Origin: Rhizomys pruinosus
Lineage: Eukaryota; Chordata; Mammalia; Rodentia; Spalacidae
Length of the DNA stretch: 64,000 nucleotides
Direction of reading: 5' to 3'
Assembly (NCBI GenBank): GCA_009823505.1
Contig: VZQC01006589.1
Coordinates: forward strand, 5,451,136 to 5,515,135
The position numbers and the translations under genes were made by a program. This document shows positions 9,307 through 19,949 of the stretch, in pieces. The notes under the pieces are model-generated. The model was not told the origin of the DNA. It did not search any database and saw only the letters and a program-made list of their open reading frames with translations. Numbering within the stretch: position 1 is the stretch's first letter; each line of letters begins with the position of its first letter.

Positions 9307-12111
9307 ATGAACCCTAAACGCAAAAGACAGGAAGAAATAACAAAAATCAGAGCAGAAATCAATGAAATAGAAACAAAGAAAACAATACAAAAAATCAATG
9401 AAGCCAAAAGTTGGTTCTTTGAAAGAATAAACAAGATAGACAGACCTCTAGCCCAGTTAACAAAAAGAAAGAAGGAACAACTCCAAATCAATACAATCTG
9501 TGATGAAAAGGGAAATATCACAACGGACAAGGAAAAGATCAAGAAAATTATATGGGAATATTACAAGAACCTATATTCTACCAAGTTTGAAAATCTAGAA
9601 GAAATGGATGAATATCTGAAATCTTGGGAATCACCAAAGCTTGGCCAAGAGGAGACCAGCAGCTTAAACAGACCCATAACATATGAAGAAATAGAGGATG
9701 TAGTAAGAAGCCTCCCAACTAAAAAAAGCCCAGGCCCAGACGGTTTCACAGCAGAATTCTATAAAACATTTCAAAAAGACCTACAACCATTATTTCTGAA
9801 ACTGTTTAGAAGTATACAATCAGAGGGAATTCTCCCAAATTCCTTCTATGAAGCCAACATCACTCTATTACCAAAACCAGGCAAAGATACAACTAAAAAG
9901 GAGAATTATAGACCCATCTCCCTCATGAACACAGATGCCAAAATTCTAAACAGAATACTGGCAAATCGCATACAGACCCACATCAAGAAGATCATCCATC
10001 ATGACCAAGTTGGATTCATACCAGAGATGCAGGGATGGTTCAACATACGAAAATCAATAAACATCATCAAACACATAAACGGAATCAAAGACAAAAACCA
10101 CACCATCATCTCAATTGATGCTGAAAAAGCCTTTGACAAAATCCAGCATCCCTTCATGCTTAAAGTCCTAGAAGGAATTGGATTGGAGGGATCATTCCTC
10201 AATGTAATCAAAGCCATATACAGGAAACCCACAGCCAATATCATCCTAAATGGGGAAATGACGGAAACATTCCCTTTAAAGGTAGGAACTCGGCAAGGCT
10301 GCCCCCTATCACCACTCCTCTTCAATATAGTGCTTGAAACACTTGCTAGAGCAATAAGGCAAGAAAAGGATATTAAAGGAGTACTAATTGGAAAAGAGGA
10401 AGTCAAACTATCCCTATTTGCTGATGATATGATTGTTTACTTAAGAGATGCAAAAAACTCCACCAGAAAACTCCTAGAAACGATTAACAGCTTCAGCAAA
10501 GTGGCAGGATACAAAATTAACCTTAGAAAATCAATGGCCTTTCTTTACACCAAGAACAAGCAACTGGAGAAAGAATTCAAAGAGACCTTCCCACTCACAA
10601 TAGCCTCAAAAACAATAAGATACCTAGGAACAAACCTAACCAAAGACACCAAAGACCTCTACAACAAAAATTTTAAACCCTTAAAGAAAGAAATTGAAGA
10701 AGACCTCAGAAGATGGAAAAACCTCCCATGCTCATGGATTGGGAAAATTAACATTGTAAAAATGTCCATTTTACCAAAACTCTTGTATAGATTTAATGCA
10801 ATCCCAATCAAAATCCCCAAGAGTTTCTTCACAGGCTTGGAAACAAAAGTTCTTAAATTCATTTGGAGAAACAAAAGACCCCGAATAGCCAAATCAATCC
10901 TGAGTGAAAAGAGCTACACAGGAGGGATCTCTATACCAGATTTTAAACTATACTACAGGGCTATAGTCATAAAAACAGCCTGGTACTGGCACAAAAACAG
11001 ACCTGTTGACCAATGGAACAAAACCGAAGATCCAAATCTGAGCACATACAATTTCAGCCATCTCATATTTGACAAGGGGGCCAAGAAACCACAATGGAGA
11101 AAAGACAGCATCTTCAGCAAGTGGTGTTGGCAAAACTGGATCACCACTTGTAGAAGAATGAAATTAAACCCCTACCTCTCGCCCTGTACAAAAGTCAACT
11201 CCAGATGGATTAAAGACCTCAACGTGAAACCCCAAACTCTGAAGGTGATAGAAGAAAAAGTTGGCAGCAGACTACAAGACATAGGCGTAGGAAAAGACTT
11301 CCTAAATCAGACAGCAGCTGCACAAGAATTAAGGTCGACAATTGACAAATGGGACCTCATCAAACTCAAAAGCTTCTGTACATCAAAAGAAACAATCAAG
11401 GAAGTGAAGAGAAATCCCACAGAGTGGGAGGAAACCTTCACTGCAGATACATCTGACAAAGCATTGATTTCCAGAATATATAAACTACTCAAAAAACAAA
11501 GAAAAAAGAAAACAAATGACCCACTCAATAGATGGAGCAAAGAACTGAACAGAGACTTCACAAGTGAGGAATTAGAGATGTCTGAGAAACACCTCAAGAA
11601 GTGTTCAACATCACTAATCATTAAGGAAATGCAAATCAAAACCACTTTAAGATATCATCTTACTCCAATAAGACTGGCTAGGATCAAGAAAACAAATGAT
11701 ACCAAGTGCTGGAGAGGTTGTGGGGAAAGGGGAACACTCATCCACTGCTGGTGGGAATGTAAACTCATGCAGCCACTATGGAAAGCAGTGTGGAGAACCC
11801 TTGAAAGACTTGGAATGAACTCGCCACCTGACCCAGCCATACCACTCCTGGGCATGTACCCTCAAGACTCACCCCACCGTAGAGATACATGCGTGGCCAT
11901 GTTTATTTCAGCCCTCTTCACAATAGCAAAGAGCTGGAACCAACCCAAATGCCCCTCAACTGATGAGTGGATAGAGAAAATGTGGTACATTTACACAATG
12001 GAGTTCTATGCAGCAGTAAAGAAGGATGACATCATGAGCTTTGAAGGAAAATGTCTGGAGCTAGAAGACATCATGCTGAGTGAAGTAACACAATCCCAGA
12101 AAAACAAATGA
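9307..12111 (+). pseudogene. L1 ORF2, RT and C-terminal part, open 934 codons
   Basis: Reverse transcriptase and C-terminal domains of L1 ORF2p, which prime and copy L1 RNA at the nicked target. Visible motifs: KKSPGPDGF (139-147), NYRPISLMN (200-208), motif [10 protein letters not shown] with catalytic Asp271, [10 protein letters not shown] (327-336), catalytic FADD at 371-374, and an intact Cys-His cluster C801-X3-C805-X7-H813-X4-C818. Spacing agrees with human ORF2p at an offset of about 329, so residue 1 corresponds to about residue 330 of a protein of about 1,280. The ATG is not a native start: it follows a TAA at 9304 that replaced a Gln codon. At the 3' end a CGA-to-TGA change (12109) removes about ten codons; the older stop is at 12139. 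With no lesion inside the RT this looks recent, but the missing endonuclease makes it a defective gene. Confidence 0.92.
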
Positions 12112-12462
12112 CGAATGGTATCCTTCATCTGTGGATGCTAGTGCCAATTACCTAGTTGTAAGTATTTCTTGTGCATGGCCCCTTGAGCTTTTGTCCAAAG
12201 CAGTTGGGAGTGATGCATATTGGAAACAACAACAACAACCACAACAACAGCAACAACAACAGAAAAACTGCATCAAAGAACTGACTGAAACAGTGAACTT
12301 CTGTTCAAAACAGTCAACGTCCACATGGAGAATATTGAGAAAGACTGAGAAAGAGATGAAAAGCATGTTTGGCAGAATGCATGAGCTCTGGTGGGGTGGG
12401 GGATGGGGGGGACATGGGTCTAGATTTGATAAAAAAAGTATATAAATAAATTAAAAATAAAT

Positions 12463-12474
12463 AAATAAATTGTG
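12463..12474 (+). repeat. 3' target-site duplication of the L1 at 8190
   Basis: Second copy of AAATAAATTGTG, directly after the TAAA-rich tail. Confidence 0.85.
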
Positions 12475-13065
12475 CATAAATGACCCTTGTGTTGTTCTTT
12501 AATTTATGAAATGAAGATAGATATTATACTGTAAATATATACCTATGCTAACATAGATATATCTGTATAATTATCTATAATTATATTTATATATTCATCT
12601 CTTTAGAACATGTTAGTTATCTTTCTTATATATCAAGTCAAATTAGATCAATTTAATGATCAAATAAGTCTATCTGTGCTCATACCGAGTATATCCAATT
12701 GACATTTAAACATAATTAAATTTTATTTCTTAAAACATCCATCAAGGAACTCAGTCCCCCTTCTAGCCTTGGGGCCCAGGCATATTCCTGCTCTTCCACC
12801 TCAGATCTCTGAACTAGATTCATAACCCGGACTAACTTAGTTCTCTAGTGTATTTTGTTTGACCCTAGACTTGCTGGCCCCACCCCAACCTTGCCCATGG
12901 CATCCTGATCTACCTGCCTCAGACCTGCCTAACATCCTGGTAAGTCAGATATTGCCCCTGTGCCAGGACTCCCTTGCAGCCTCAGCAGCTCTTCTCTCCT
13001 CTTCTAGCCTTGGCCTCACTCCTGCTCTTTCTTCCCCAGCTCTCTGGACTACCTCTTCGTCAAGA
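12475..13065. other. Unassigned DNA with a repeated 'cttctagccttgg' block
   Basis: No gene. Two related pieces about 240 bp apart (starting near 12762 and 13003) share 'cttctagccttgg', 'cctgctctt' and 'tctctg.act'. This could be a remnant of a tandem array such as old L1 promoter monomers. Confidence 0.35.
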
Positions 13066-13198
13066 TCTACAAACTTGGAAGACAGAGGCAGGTGAATCTC
13101 TGTTATTTCAAGGACAGCCTGGTCTACGTAGTGAGTTACAGGCCAGCTGGGGCTACAGGGGGACCTTATCTCAAAAAGTCCTAAAAATAATAAGGAAA
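13066..13198 (+). mobile_element. B1 SINE, 5'-truncated
   Basis: Matches the right two-thirds of B1: 'gaagacagaggcaggtgaat', 'gacagcctggtctacgtagt', then 'ggccagctggggctacaggg' and an A-rich end. Confidence 0.8.
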
Positions 13199-13224
13199 TT
13201 TAAACAATAATGCAGAACCTAATG

Positions 13225-13860
13225 CTTAAAAAAAATCCCAGGGCCAGATGGATTCACAGCGAATTTCTACCAGACATTTAAAGAGAATCTGAAACCAATA
13301 GTACTTAAATTATTCAACATAGTAGAACAGGGGGTAGAGAGAATACTACTATATCCCTCAACTTTCATCAGCTAAGCTTTCTTATACAATGAAGTTGCAT
13401 GCACACAGAAGGCCACAAGTGGCTATGTTTTAGAGAACCAGAGACTCAGTGACCATTGGTGAAAAGGGGACAGAAAGACTGAGAGAGACAGGGGTGATAC
13501 ATGAACAAACAGAAACAAAAATTCTCAAACCACTGGGATTTCACTCATATGAACTTTCATCAATTGTGACAGCATGTGGAAGACCCATGTTGACTCAATC
13601 AGACAAAAACCCAGTATAGAACAGGGAAAATGTGCAGCAGGCCCCCTAGCCAAGGCACCATTGGCAACTGCTTACTGCTGGGTGAGTGAGAGTAGGTCTG
13701 TGATTGAATCTAGATAGGTTGACTAGACTCCAGTGGATGAACTTTCATGAGGGATATCTGGGTAGGACTTAACATATGCTACATAATGCATGTCTAAATT
13801 TTATTAGGATCTATTATATGACATGCACAAAATGCAATAAAAATATTAAAAAAGAAGTTC
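13225..13860 (+). mobile_element. Old L1: RT fragment and 3'UTR
   Basis: At 13225-13330 the text corresponds to the RT segment around 'CCAGGGCCAGATGGATTCAC' (PGPDGFT), but stops and frame changes break it. After about 13380 comes non-coding sequence ending in an AATAAA-containing A-rich tail (about 13840), like a sense-strand older rodent L1 3'UTR. The link between the two parts is inferred from order and orientation. Confidence 0.5.
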
Positions 13861-14631
13861 CATCAAAATGTCAGTCAGAAACAAAGAATATGTAACAGAG
13901 CAAGGTCCCCTTACTATATTGATAAGTAGTTGAGTCCTGTGTAATTCTGATACAAAACTACCAAAATAATAGCTACCTCAAATGCTTCTTCCTATGGTTG
14001 AACAAGATTTATGTGGAAGAACATTAGGATCAGTACATTATAAACAAACATGCAATGAACAAGCAGTATCGTGTAAGACCATGTTCTCATTCATATGGAG
14101 GGCAGCCAAATAGGTTCCTGGTGATAAGTGCCATAAATGTGCAAATTCAGACTGCCAGTCCACTACGCCAAGTTAAGCAAGATACCAACTCCCTAGCATA
14201 GTATGCCTGGCCTGTTATTTGAACATTAGCATGAGCTGGAAGACTTCCTTGTGCCAGTCAGTTCTGAAAATATACCAGTAAAATGACTTTTAAACAAACT
14301 GAGCCGTGTTGAGTGATGAAAGGTGAGAGAAGGCAGGATTATATGGAGTCTAGTCCACATCTTCTTTGCTCATAGTAACAGCTGATCCATCTCTGCAGGC
14401 CTCTCACCTCTAAGTTTCAAAGGACCTTAGATGAATGGAACATAGGCCTGTCTGTAATTCCCACCACATCACTCAACATACATGTATTTCATGGTACACA
14501 GCAGAATGTCATTTACTGGCTTTGTTTCTAGAAGTACTGATAGATGCAACTAACTCCTCCCCTCCAAAAGGAGAGAAATACATATGTCTGTTAAAATGAA
14601 GTTAAATGTAATTCTTTATCAAAAGATTTTG
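13861..14631. other. No feature recognised
   Basis: Unique-looking sequence without a supported gene or repeat. Confidence 0.5.
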
Positions 14632-14646
14632 ACTTTTATTTTTCTT

Positions 14647-14885
14647 TTTTTTTAATTTTATTTTTGTATGTGTATGAATGTACTGTCTGCATGTAGGTCT
14701 GTGCACCCGTGTCGTGCAATGCCGCGGAGGTCAGAAGAGGGTCTCGGATTCCCCTGGAACTGGAGTTCTCCTGGACTTGGAGTTACAGACGGTTCTCGGC
14801 CGCCATGTGGGTGCCGGGGATCGAACCTGGGTCCTCTGCAAGAGCAGTCGGCGCTCTTAACTGCTAGGCCATCTCTCCAGCCCCC
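14647..14885 (-). mobile_element. B2/B3-type SINE, duplicated subfamily, young
   Basis: Antisense SINE flanked by a perfect 15-bp duplication ACTTTTATTTTTCTT (14632-14646 and 14886-14900). It has a tRNA-like head with intact B box complement, and the doubled 'ctggaactggagtt' block. It is close to the copies at 18688, 19082 and 63631. Confidence 0.95.
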
Positions 14886-14900
14886 ACTTTTATTTTTCTT

Positions 14901-16754
14901 GAATATGAAAATATACGTTGTGTCTCTCTAAATAGAAAACCTGATGTGACTCACACCTATTTGATTGCAGAAATTACTCTGTATGAAAAATTTGCATGTC
15001 AGTAACTGGAATGAAATTAGAAAATGTTAATTTAAGCACAAGTTGTAAATTATGAATAAAGGCTCATCGTGTTCTTCCTGTCTGGGAAAGTGACTTATCA
15101 AGTTGTCATTAAAAAAAGCCTCTAAAAATGAACTTCTCTTGTATATAGTACATTTGGAACATAAGTTTTCCCTGAACAATATTTACCTTGGTGATAAAAC
15201 AGTTATATTTAGTTAAAGAAAATATAAAACCAGGTGTTCACTAATTAAAGAAAGGTTAAGAAAAAAAGAAAGCTTTGATTTTCTTTTCATTTAACTTTGT
15301 ATCTTAAATTTTTCTCCTCTTTATTCAAAATAAAAGAAGAAATGATAAAGCAGTTGAAACAGATCTATTAATATTGGCGATATAATCATACTTAATGTTT
15401 AACACTCACTTTATGGAAAATATTTCAATTTAAGTCTTTTTTCTATTTTTGAATATTGGTATTATATAAACAAGCTTTTTTATTGGTTTATGCCTCAGTT
15501 ACCCTCATAATTTATACTAGACTATGAATAATCACTTCATTCTGGGTGAACAGGGCACATACCAGTATCAATACCATTAACATCCAGAGTGTTGGTCCGA
15601 TTTCCAGCTCAGAAAACATATTTGGTTAATTCCAATGATGTCAATAAACTAATTACTGAATTAATATTAATGCTGTCCTGATTCCTTTTAAAGACACTTT
15701 GTTCCTCCTACCAACTCAGAACTTTTTTTCAAATTACAGCCAGTAGAGAGCTAAACAACATGAAGAATTTAATCAGTCCCTCTGGCCAAGGATAGCTCCA
15801 GTTTGCATTACTTTAAACCTGGTCAAGGTACTGATATTGACCAATGGTGTAATCAGGGTTATATGAGTGAAACAAACTGAATGCGTGCACCTGCCCCAGT
15901 TCCCAGGAACAGTTATATTTTAATAGACATGGAGTCAAGTGTGTTTTATTTAAAAGGAATTTTGATAAAGAATTCAACCCACATAAATAACTCTAAAATA
16001 AAATTATTAATTATTTTATGATATACAATAGATATAAGAAGTAAACAATTGCTCAGTTTGAGGATTTGTAACTAAAGTTTTATAGAAGATTTCCTCAGCT
16101 AGTTTTGCACAGTCCAGTGTGCCATGCAAAAGAATTAGCTAGGCCAAGTACATTGGTAAGAACACCAAGATACTCTTATGGATATATCCTGCATTCTAGG
16201 TACAGACATCATTGCATAAAGGAAATGGGCAAAAATGATGATCAAACTTAGCCTGAATTAAAAATGGACATAGAATTGATTAGAAAGTTACAGGCTTTAT
16301 TAACCTAGTTACTTTTAAATAAATGAAGGAAATTAATAATTATACCAGTTTTTCCTTCCCTGATCATCTATCATAGGTAAAATAATTTACAAAAAAATAA
16401 CTGACTCTTCTGAATAATTGACTGCCAAGTTTTTAATTAACTCTACCATTTAGGAATGATATAATTGTGAGTTCTATTCCAAAGAGATTTTACGTTTCAC
16501 ACAGGGTCAGCTGGTAGATGAGCTTGCTCTATCAGGTGGTTGGTGTTTTCCCATGTTCCTGCTCTAAGGATCAGGAAGTCTGTACACCAAGTTCTGGATC
16601 ATGGTTTATAGATAAAAGTGGCATGGGTCATATTGTACTAAAACATTCAAGGGAATCTAGCTAAGCAATTCCAGGTGCCTATGTACCTAGATTTTGAGGG
16701 TTTCATGTGGCAAACGCCTAAGAAATCTGCATTTTCATGTTATATAAAGGAAAA
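14901..16754. other. AT-rich unique DNA
   Basis: About 1.85 kb with no L1, SINE or open frame that I can support. Confidence 0.5.
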
Positions 16755-17044
16755 ATAAAGTGTATTATGATAAGCTATTAAGTTTTATTGTTATTAAACT
16801 TTCCCACACATTATACATCATTTGTCAGTCCAAATTAGAGTTATTTCCCTTTCCTGTCCCCCACTCCACCCAAGTTCATGCACTCTGCCTTCCATGTTTT
16901 GCATCTTTTTACGGAGTCTTTCCAAAGTTTTTTTTTCAAAGTGGAGGATTATTGTTTATGGGAGAACTTCATTGTTTCCGTTGTTTTTTTTTTGTCCCAG
17001 TTCTTTTTCTTTTGTTGTTATTCCCTCTAACTTGTATTGCTTCA

Positions 17045-17077
<33 letters not shown>

Positions 17078-17467
17078 ACCTATATTAAGATTATGTCATA
17101 TGAAAATAAACTGTATATTATTTCCAAATCATATTTTAGGATTCACATTTTTCCCTTTTGGTTTTAGATTACTCTAAAATATGTGTACATGCCCTCCAAC
17201 TGTATACCAAAATTCCAACATCTGAAAATAAATGGTAAGTTTCTAGAACCTGTTAAGCGACTCACATTATAAAAACACAGTTGTTTTCAGATAATGAAGA
17301 ATGTAACAGTAATATTGCTCAGTTTGCCTTACAACTAGGTACTTGGTGCTAACATCAAAAATGAAGGGTACCATTCGTCCTTTGTCTTTCTGGGACAAGG
17401 TTACTTCACTTAACATAGTATCTTCTAGTTACATCTATTTACATACAAATTTCATGATGTCATCTTT
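16755..17467 (-). mobile_element. L1 3' end (3'UTR and last ORF2 codons)
   Basis: Antisense L1 tail. The order is a T-rich start, a C-rich 'cccccactccaccc' stretch, a GTT/TA-rich part with a (TA)n at 17047-17076, then the ORF2 end (from about 17340). It stops where a second L1 tail begins at about 17468, so two L1 3' ends lie head to tail. Confidence 0.8.
17047..17076. repeat. (AT)n microsatellite inside L1 3'UTR
   Basis: About 15 AT units. The same position in other L1 3'UTR copies (24361-24412, 47780-47814) also holds an AT run, so the repeat grew from the L1 itself. Confidence 0.9.
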
Positions 17468-18153
17468 CTTTTTTTATTGATGTTTTGTGTATTTCATACA
17501 TCATTTTTCAATTAAGTTCAGGCGTATTCCCCTTTCTTCCCCCACCTCACCCCACCCCATCCCAGATCATGCATTCTGCCATAACTGTCATCTCAGTCTT
17601 TTTTTTTTATGTTTAGGAATTCACATTTTCCTCCATTAAATTTATATTACTATAAAATATGGATACATATGCTCCACACATATACAGTAACTACAGAGTC
17701 TGAAAATAATTGGTGGGTGGATTCTATAGCCCATTGAGAGATTCACATTATAACAATATAGTTGCTTTCAGATAAACAGAAATATAACCATAATGTAGTT
17801 CAGCTTGCCTTTCGTCTGGGAGATTTGGTGTTAGCATCCACAAATGAGGGAAACCATTCTCCACTTGTCTTTTTGGGACTGCGATACTTCACTCAGCATA
17901 ATGGCTTCAAGATCTATCCATTTACCTGCAAAGTTCATAATGCTGTCTTTCTTAACCGCTGACTAGTACTCCACTGTGTAGATGTACCATATTTTTGCCA
18001 TCCACTTGTCTGTTGAGGGGCATTTGGGTTGGTTCCAACTCTATGCTATTGTGAAGAGAGCTGCAATAAACATGGATGTGCATGTATCTCTGCTGTAGGA
18101 TGAGTCTTTTGGGTATATACCCAGGAGTGGTATGACTGGGTCAGGTGGTAGGC

Positions 18154-18169
18154 TCATTCTGAGTCTTTT
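18154..18169. repeat. Target-site duplication, left copy
   Basis: TCATTCTGAGTCTTTT, 16 bp, identical to 19934-19949. On the minus strand the cut site reads CTT|AAAAGACTC, a canonical L1 endonuclease target. Confidence 0.93.
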
Positions 18170-18687
18170 TTGTGTGTGACTTAATATTTTTATGTTTTTT
18201 AACATTTACTTTCATTTATTTCTTTTTTTTAACAATAAGTAATAAGTTTTGAGTACAAGCATCCTTCATGTAAAACCAATTTGAAAGCAGTTGTGCCTAA
18301 ACCCACACAGCCCAAGACTCCCACCATCCAACTGGAGGGGCTTGTATGTACAATCAAGTTGATCAAATAAGTGTTCAGTCTATATTACTGTAGTTTCACC
18401 ATTCACCCCAATCACAGCCCTTTCATTCTACCACGGCCCCTCTTCCGCAGATTGTTCCCTAGGCTTAGAAACGGGGCACAGGTGGATGAGAAGCAAAACA
18501 GTCTGCTTTCTCTGGAGATGTCGTTTTGGACTCTGACCAGTTCTGGCTGTTTCTTTTCATGGGCTGACAGTTTGTTCAGGAATAACCTTTCAATCTTACT
18601 AATGAAGCACAGGCATTTAGATATATAGATATTTAAACAGCACTAATTATTACGGTAGGTTACTTTGGTATAGACACAATCCATTTT

Positions 18688-18930
18688 TTTTTATTTTTAT
18701 TTTATTTATTTTTGTATGTGTATAAATGTACTGTCTGCATGGAAGTCTATGCACCCGTGTCGTGCAATACCGCGGAGGTCAGAAGAGGGTGTCGGATTCC
18801 CCTGGAACTGGAGTTCTCCTGGAACTGGAGTTTCAGACGGTTCTCGGCCGCCATGTGGGTGCTGGGGATCGAACCCGGGTCCTCTGTAAGAGCGGTCGCG
18901 CTCTTAACCGCTAGGCCATCTCTCCAGCCC
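18688..18930 (-). mobile_element. B2/B3-type SINE, duplicated subfamily, young
   Basis: Antisense SINE with perfect duplication GACACAATCCATTTT (18673-18687 and 18931-18945). It inserted into the retrocopy and is therefore younger than it. The doubled 'ctggaactggagtt' block is present. Confidence 0.96.
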
Positions 18931-19081
18931 GACACAATCCATTTTAATATGAGAGACTTTCCTACCTCCTTTTCACAGAACAAAGAAAATATGATGGTAA
19001 TGACGTCAATCTCTAACTGTAAATTAAAGCTGACTGTTATAGAGGTTATCTCTTATAAAACTGATAAAAACTGCTTTCTTT

Positions 19082-19323
19082 TTTAAAAATTTTATTTATT
19101 TTTGTATGTGTATGAATGTACTGTCTGCATGTAGGTTTGTGCACCCGTGTCATGCAATACCGCGGAGGTCAGAAGAGAGTCTCGGATTTCCCTGGAACTG
19201 GAGTTCTCCTGGAATTGGAGTTACAGATGGTTCTTAGCCGCCATGTGGGTGCTGGGGATCGAACCCGGGTCCTCTGCAAGAGCAGTCAGTGCTCTTAACC
19301 ACTAGGCTATCTCTCCAGCCCCC
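19082..19323 (-). mobile_element. B2/B3-type SINE, duplicated subfamily, young
   Basis: Antisense SINE with perfect duplication AAAACTGCTTTCTTT (19067-19081 and 19324-19338). It is the second SINE in the same retrocopy, about 150 bp from the first and in the same orientation. Confidence 0.96.
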
Positions 19324-19933
19324 AAAACTGCTTTCTTTAATTGATTAATAGACATAGGAACTGCGAAAAGGATTATTCTCTATTCAGAATGAAATATAAT
19401 ACTAGAGTCTTTAAGTTGTGCATTTCAGCAAAATATATTAATACAGGAGAGCTCTGATATCAACAATGTATTACTCTGCCAAGGAGATGTTGGCCAGGGA
19501 ATCCAAGCCCCTGAAAAGGTAAAGGCTTCTTGCTTTTAAACTGGGATACCTGCAAGAAGAGAGGCGGTAAGGCCCTGCTGTCAAAGACTTGATGTAAGCA
19601 TGGGGAAGATGTATTGAGACCACAATTGCAAGTGAACAGTTGGTCTCTGGTATACCAGAGAGTGCTACCAAAGGGCACTAATCCAATAAAGCAAGTATTG
19701 GTCTCCTCGAGTCAAGCAAGACTCCTCTGTCAGCATCAGCTACACCTCACCTGCCTGGAAATACTGTGCAGCAGTGGCAGCCATATGTCTGTATATCCCA
19801 AATCTAATTGGCTATTAGCTCTCTCCTTGGAGGGATAACCCACATCTGATGCCACAAGCTTACATCCTGTAGTGGTTAGGAGATGTTATAAGCCACAGTA
19901 AGACCCTGTCATCTTTTACAGAAAAAATGTAAT

Positions 19934-19949
19934 TCATTCTGAGTCTTTT
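19934..19949. repeat. Target-site duplication, right copy
   Basis: Second copy of TCATTCTGAGTCTTTT, continuing into L1 text 'aagggttctcc' as in intact sister copies. Confidence 0.93.

Larger units (their letters stand above)
8190..12462 (+). mobile_element. Young L1 element with internal deletion
   Basis: A 4.27-kb plus-strand L1 bounded by target duplications (8178-8189, 12463-12474). In order it has: part of the 5'UTR (8190-8398, with a C15 run at 8244-8258); the ORF1 N-terminus (8399 to about 8713); a deletion junction; the back half of the ORF2 endonuclease; an open RT and C-terminal region (9307-12111); and a 3'UTR (12142-12462) with a CAA-rich stretch and a TAAA-rich tail. The deletion removes most of ORF1, the inter-ORF region and the front of the endonuclease. 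It cannot move on its own, though its tail could be copied in trans. ORF2 similarity to the copy at 33857-35507 marks both as one recently active subfamily. Confidence 0.93.
18170..19933 (-). pseudogene. Retrocopy of an unidentified transcript
   Basis: Non-L1 sequence of about 1.28 kb, once two later SINEs and their duplicated sites are subtracted, inserted in an L1 with a perfect 16-bp duplication and a TT|AAAA cut site. Read on the minus strand it ends with an AATAAA (near 18225) and A-rich sequence touching the left duplication, so the sense strand is minus. The body has mRNA-like, higher-GC text, mainly at 19450-19900 and 18270-18580. Short minus frames exist (for example 19471-19671, ending ...LFRGLDSLANISLAE), but none is long, and I do not recognise the parent. 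It could be a processed pseudogene holding mostly 3'UTR, or a copy of a non-coding RNA. Confidence 0.7.

Noticed and set aside
12131..12445. 104-codon frame with a Gln run
   Set aside because: L1 3'UTR. The Gln run is the CAA-rich stretch.
16760..17167. 135-codon plus-strand frame
   Set aside because: Lies in antisense L1 3'UTR and its TA repeat.
19460..19680. Short minus-strand frames as a real exon
   Set aside because: They lie in an insertion with target duplications and A-rich end. They are better read as part of a retrocopy.
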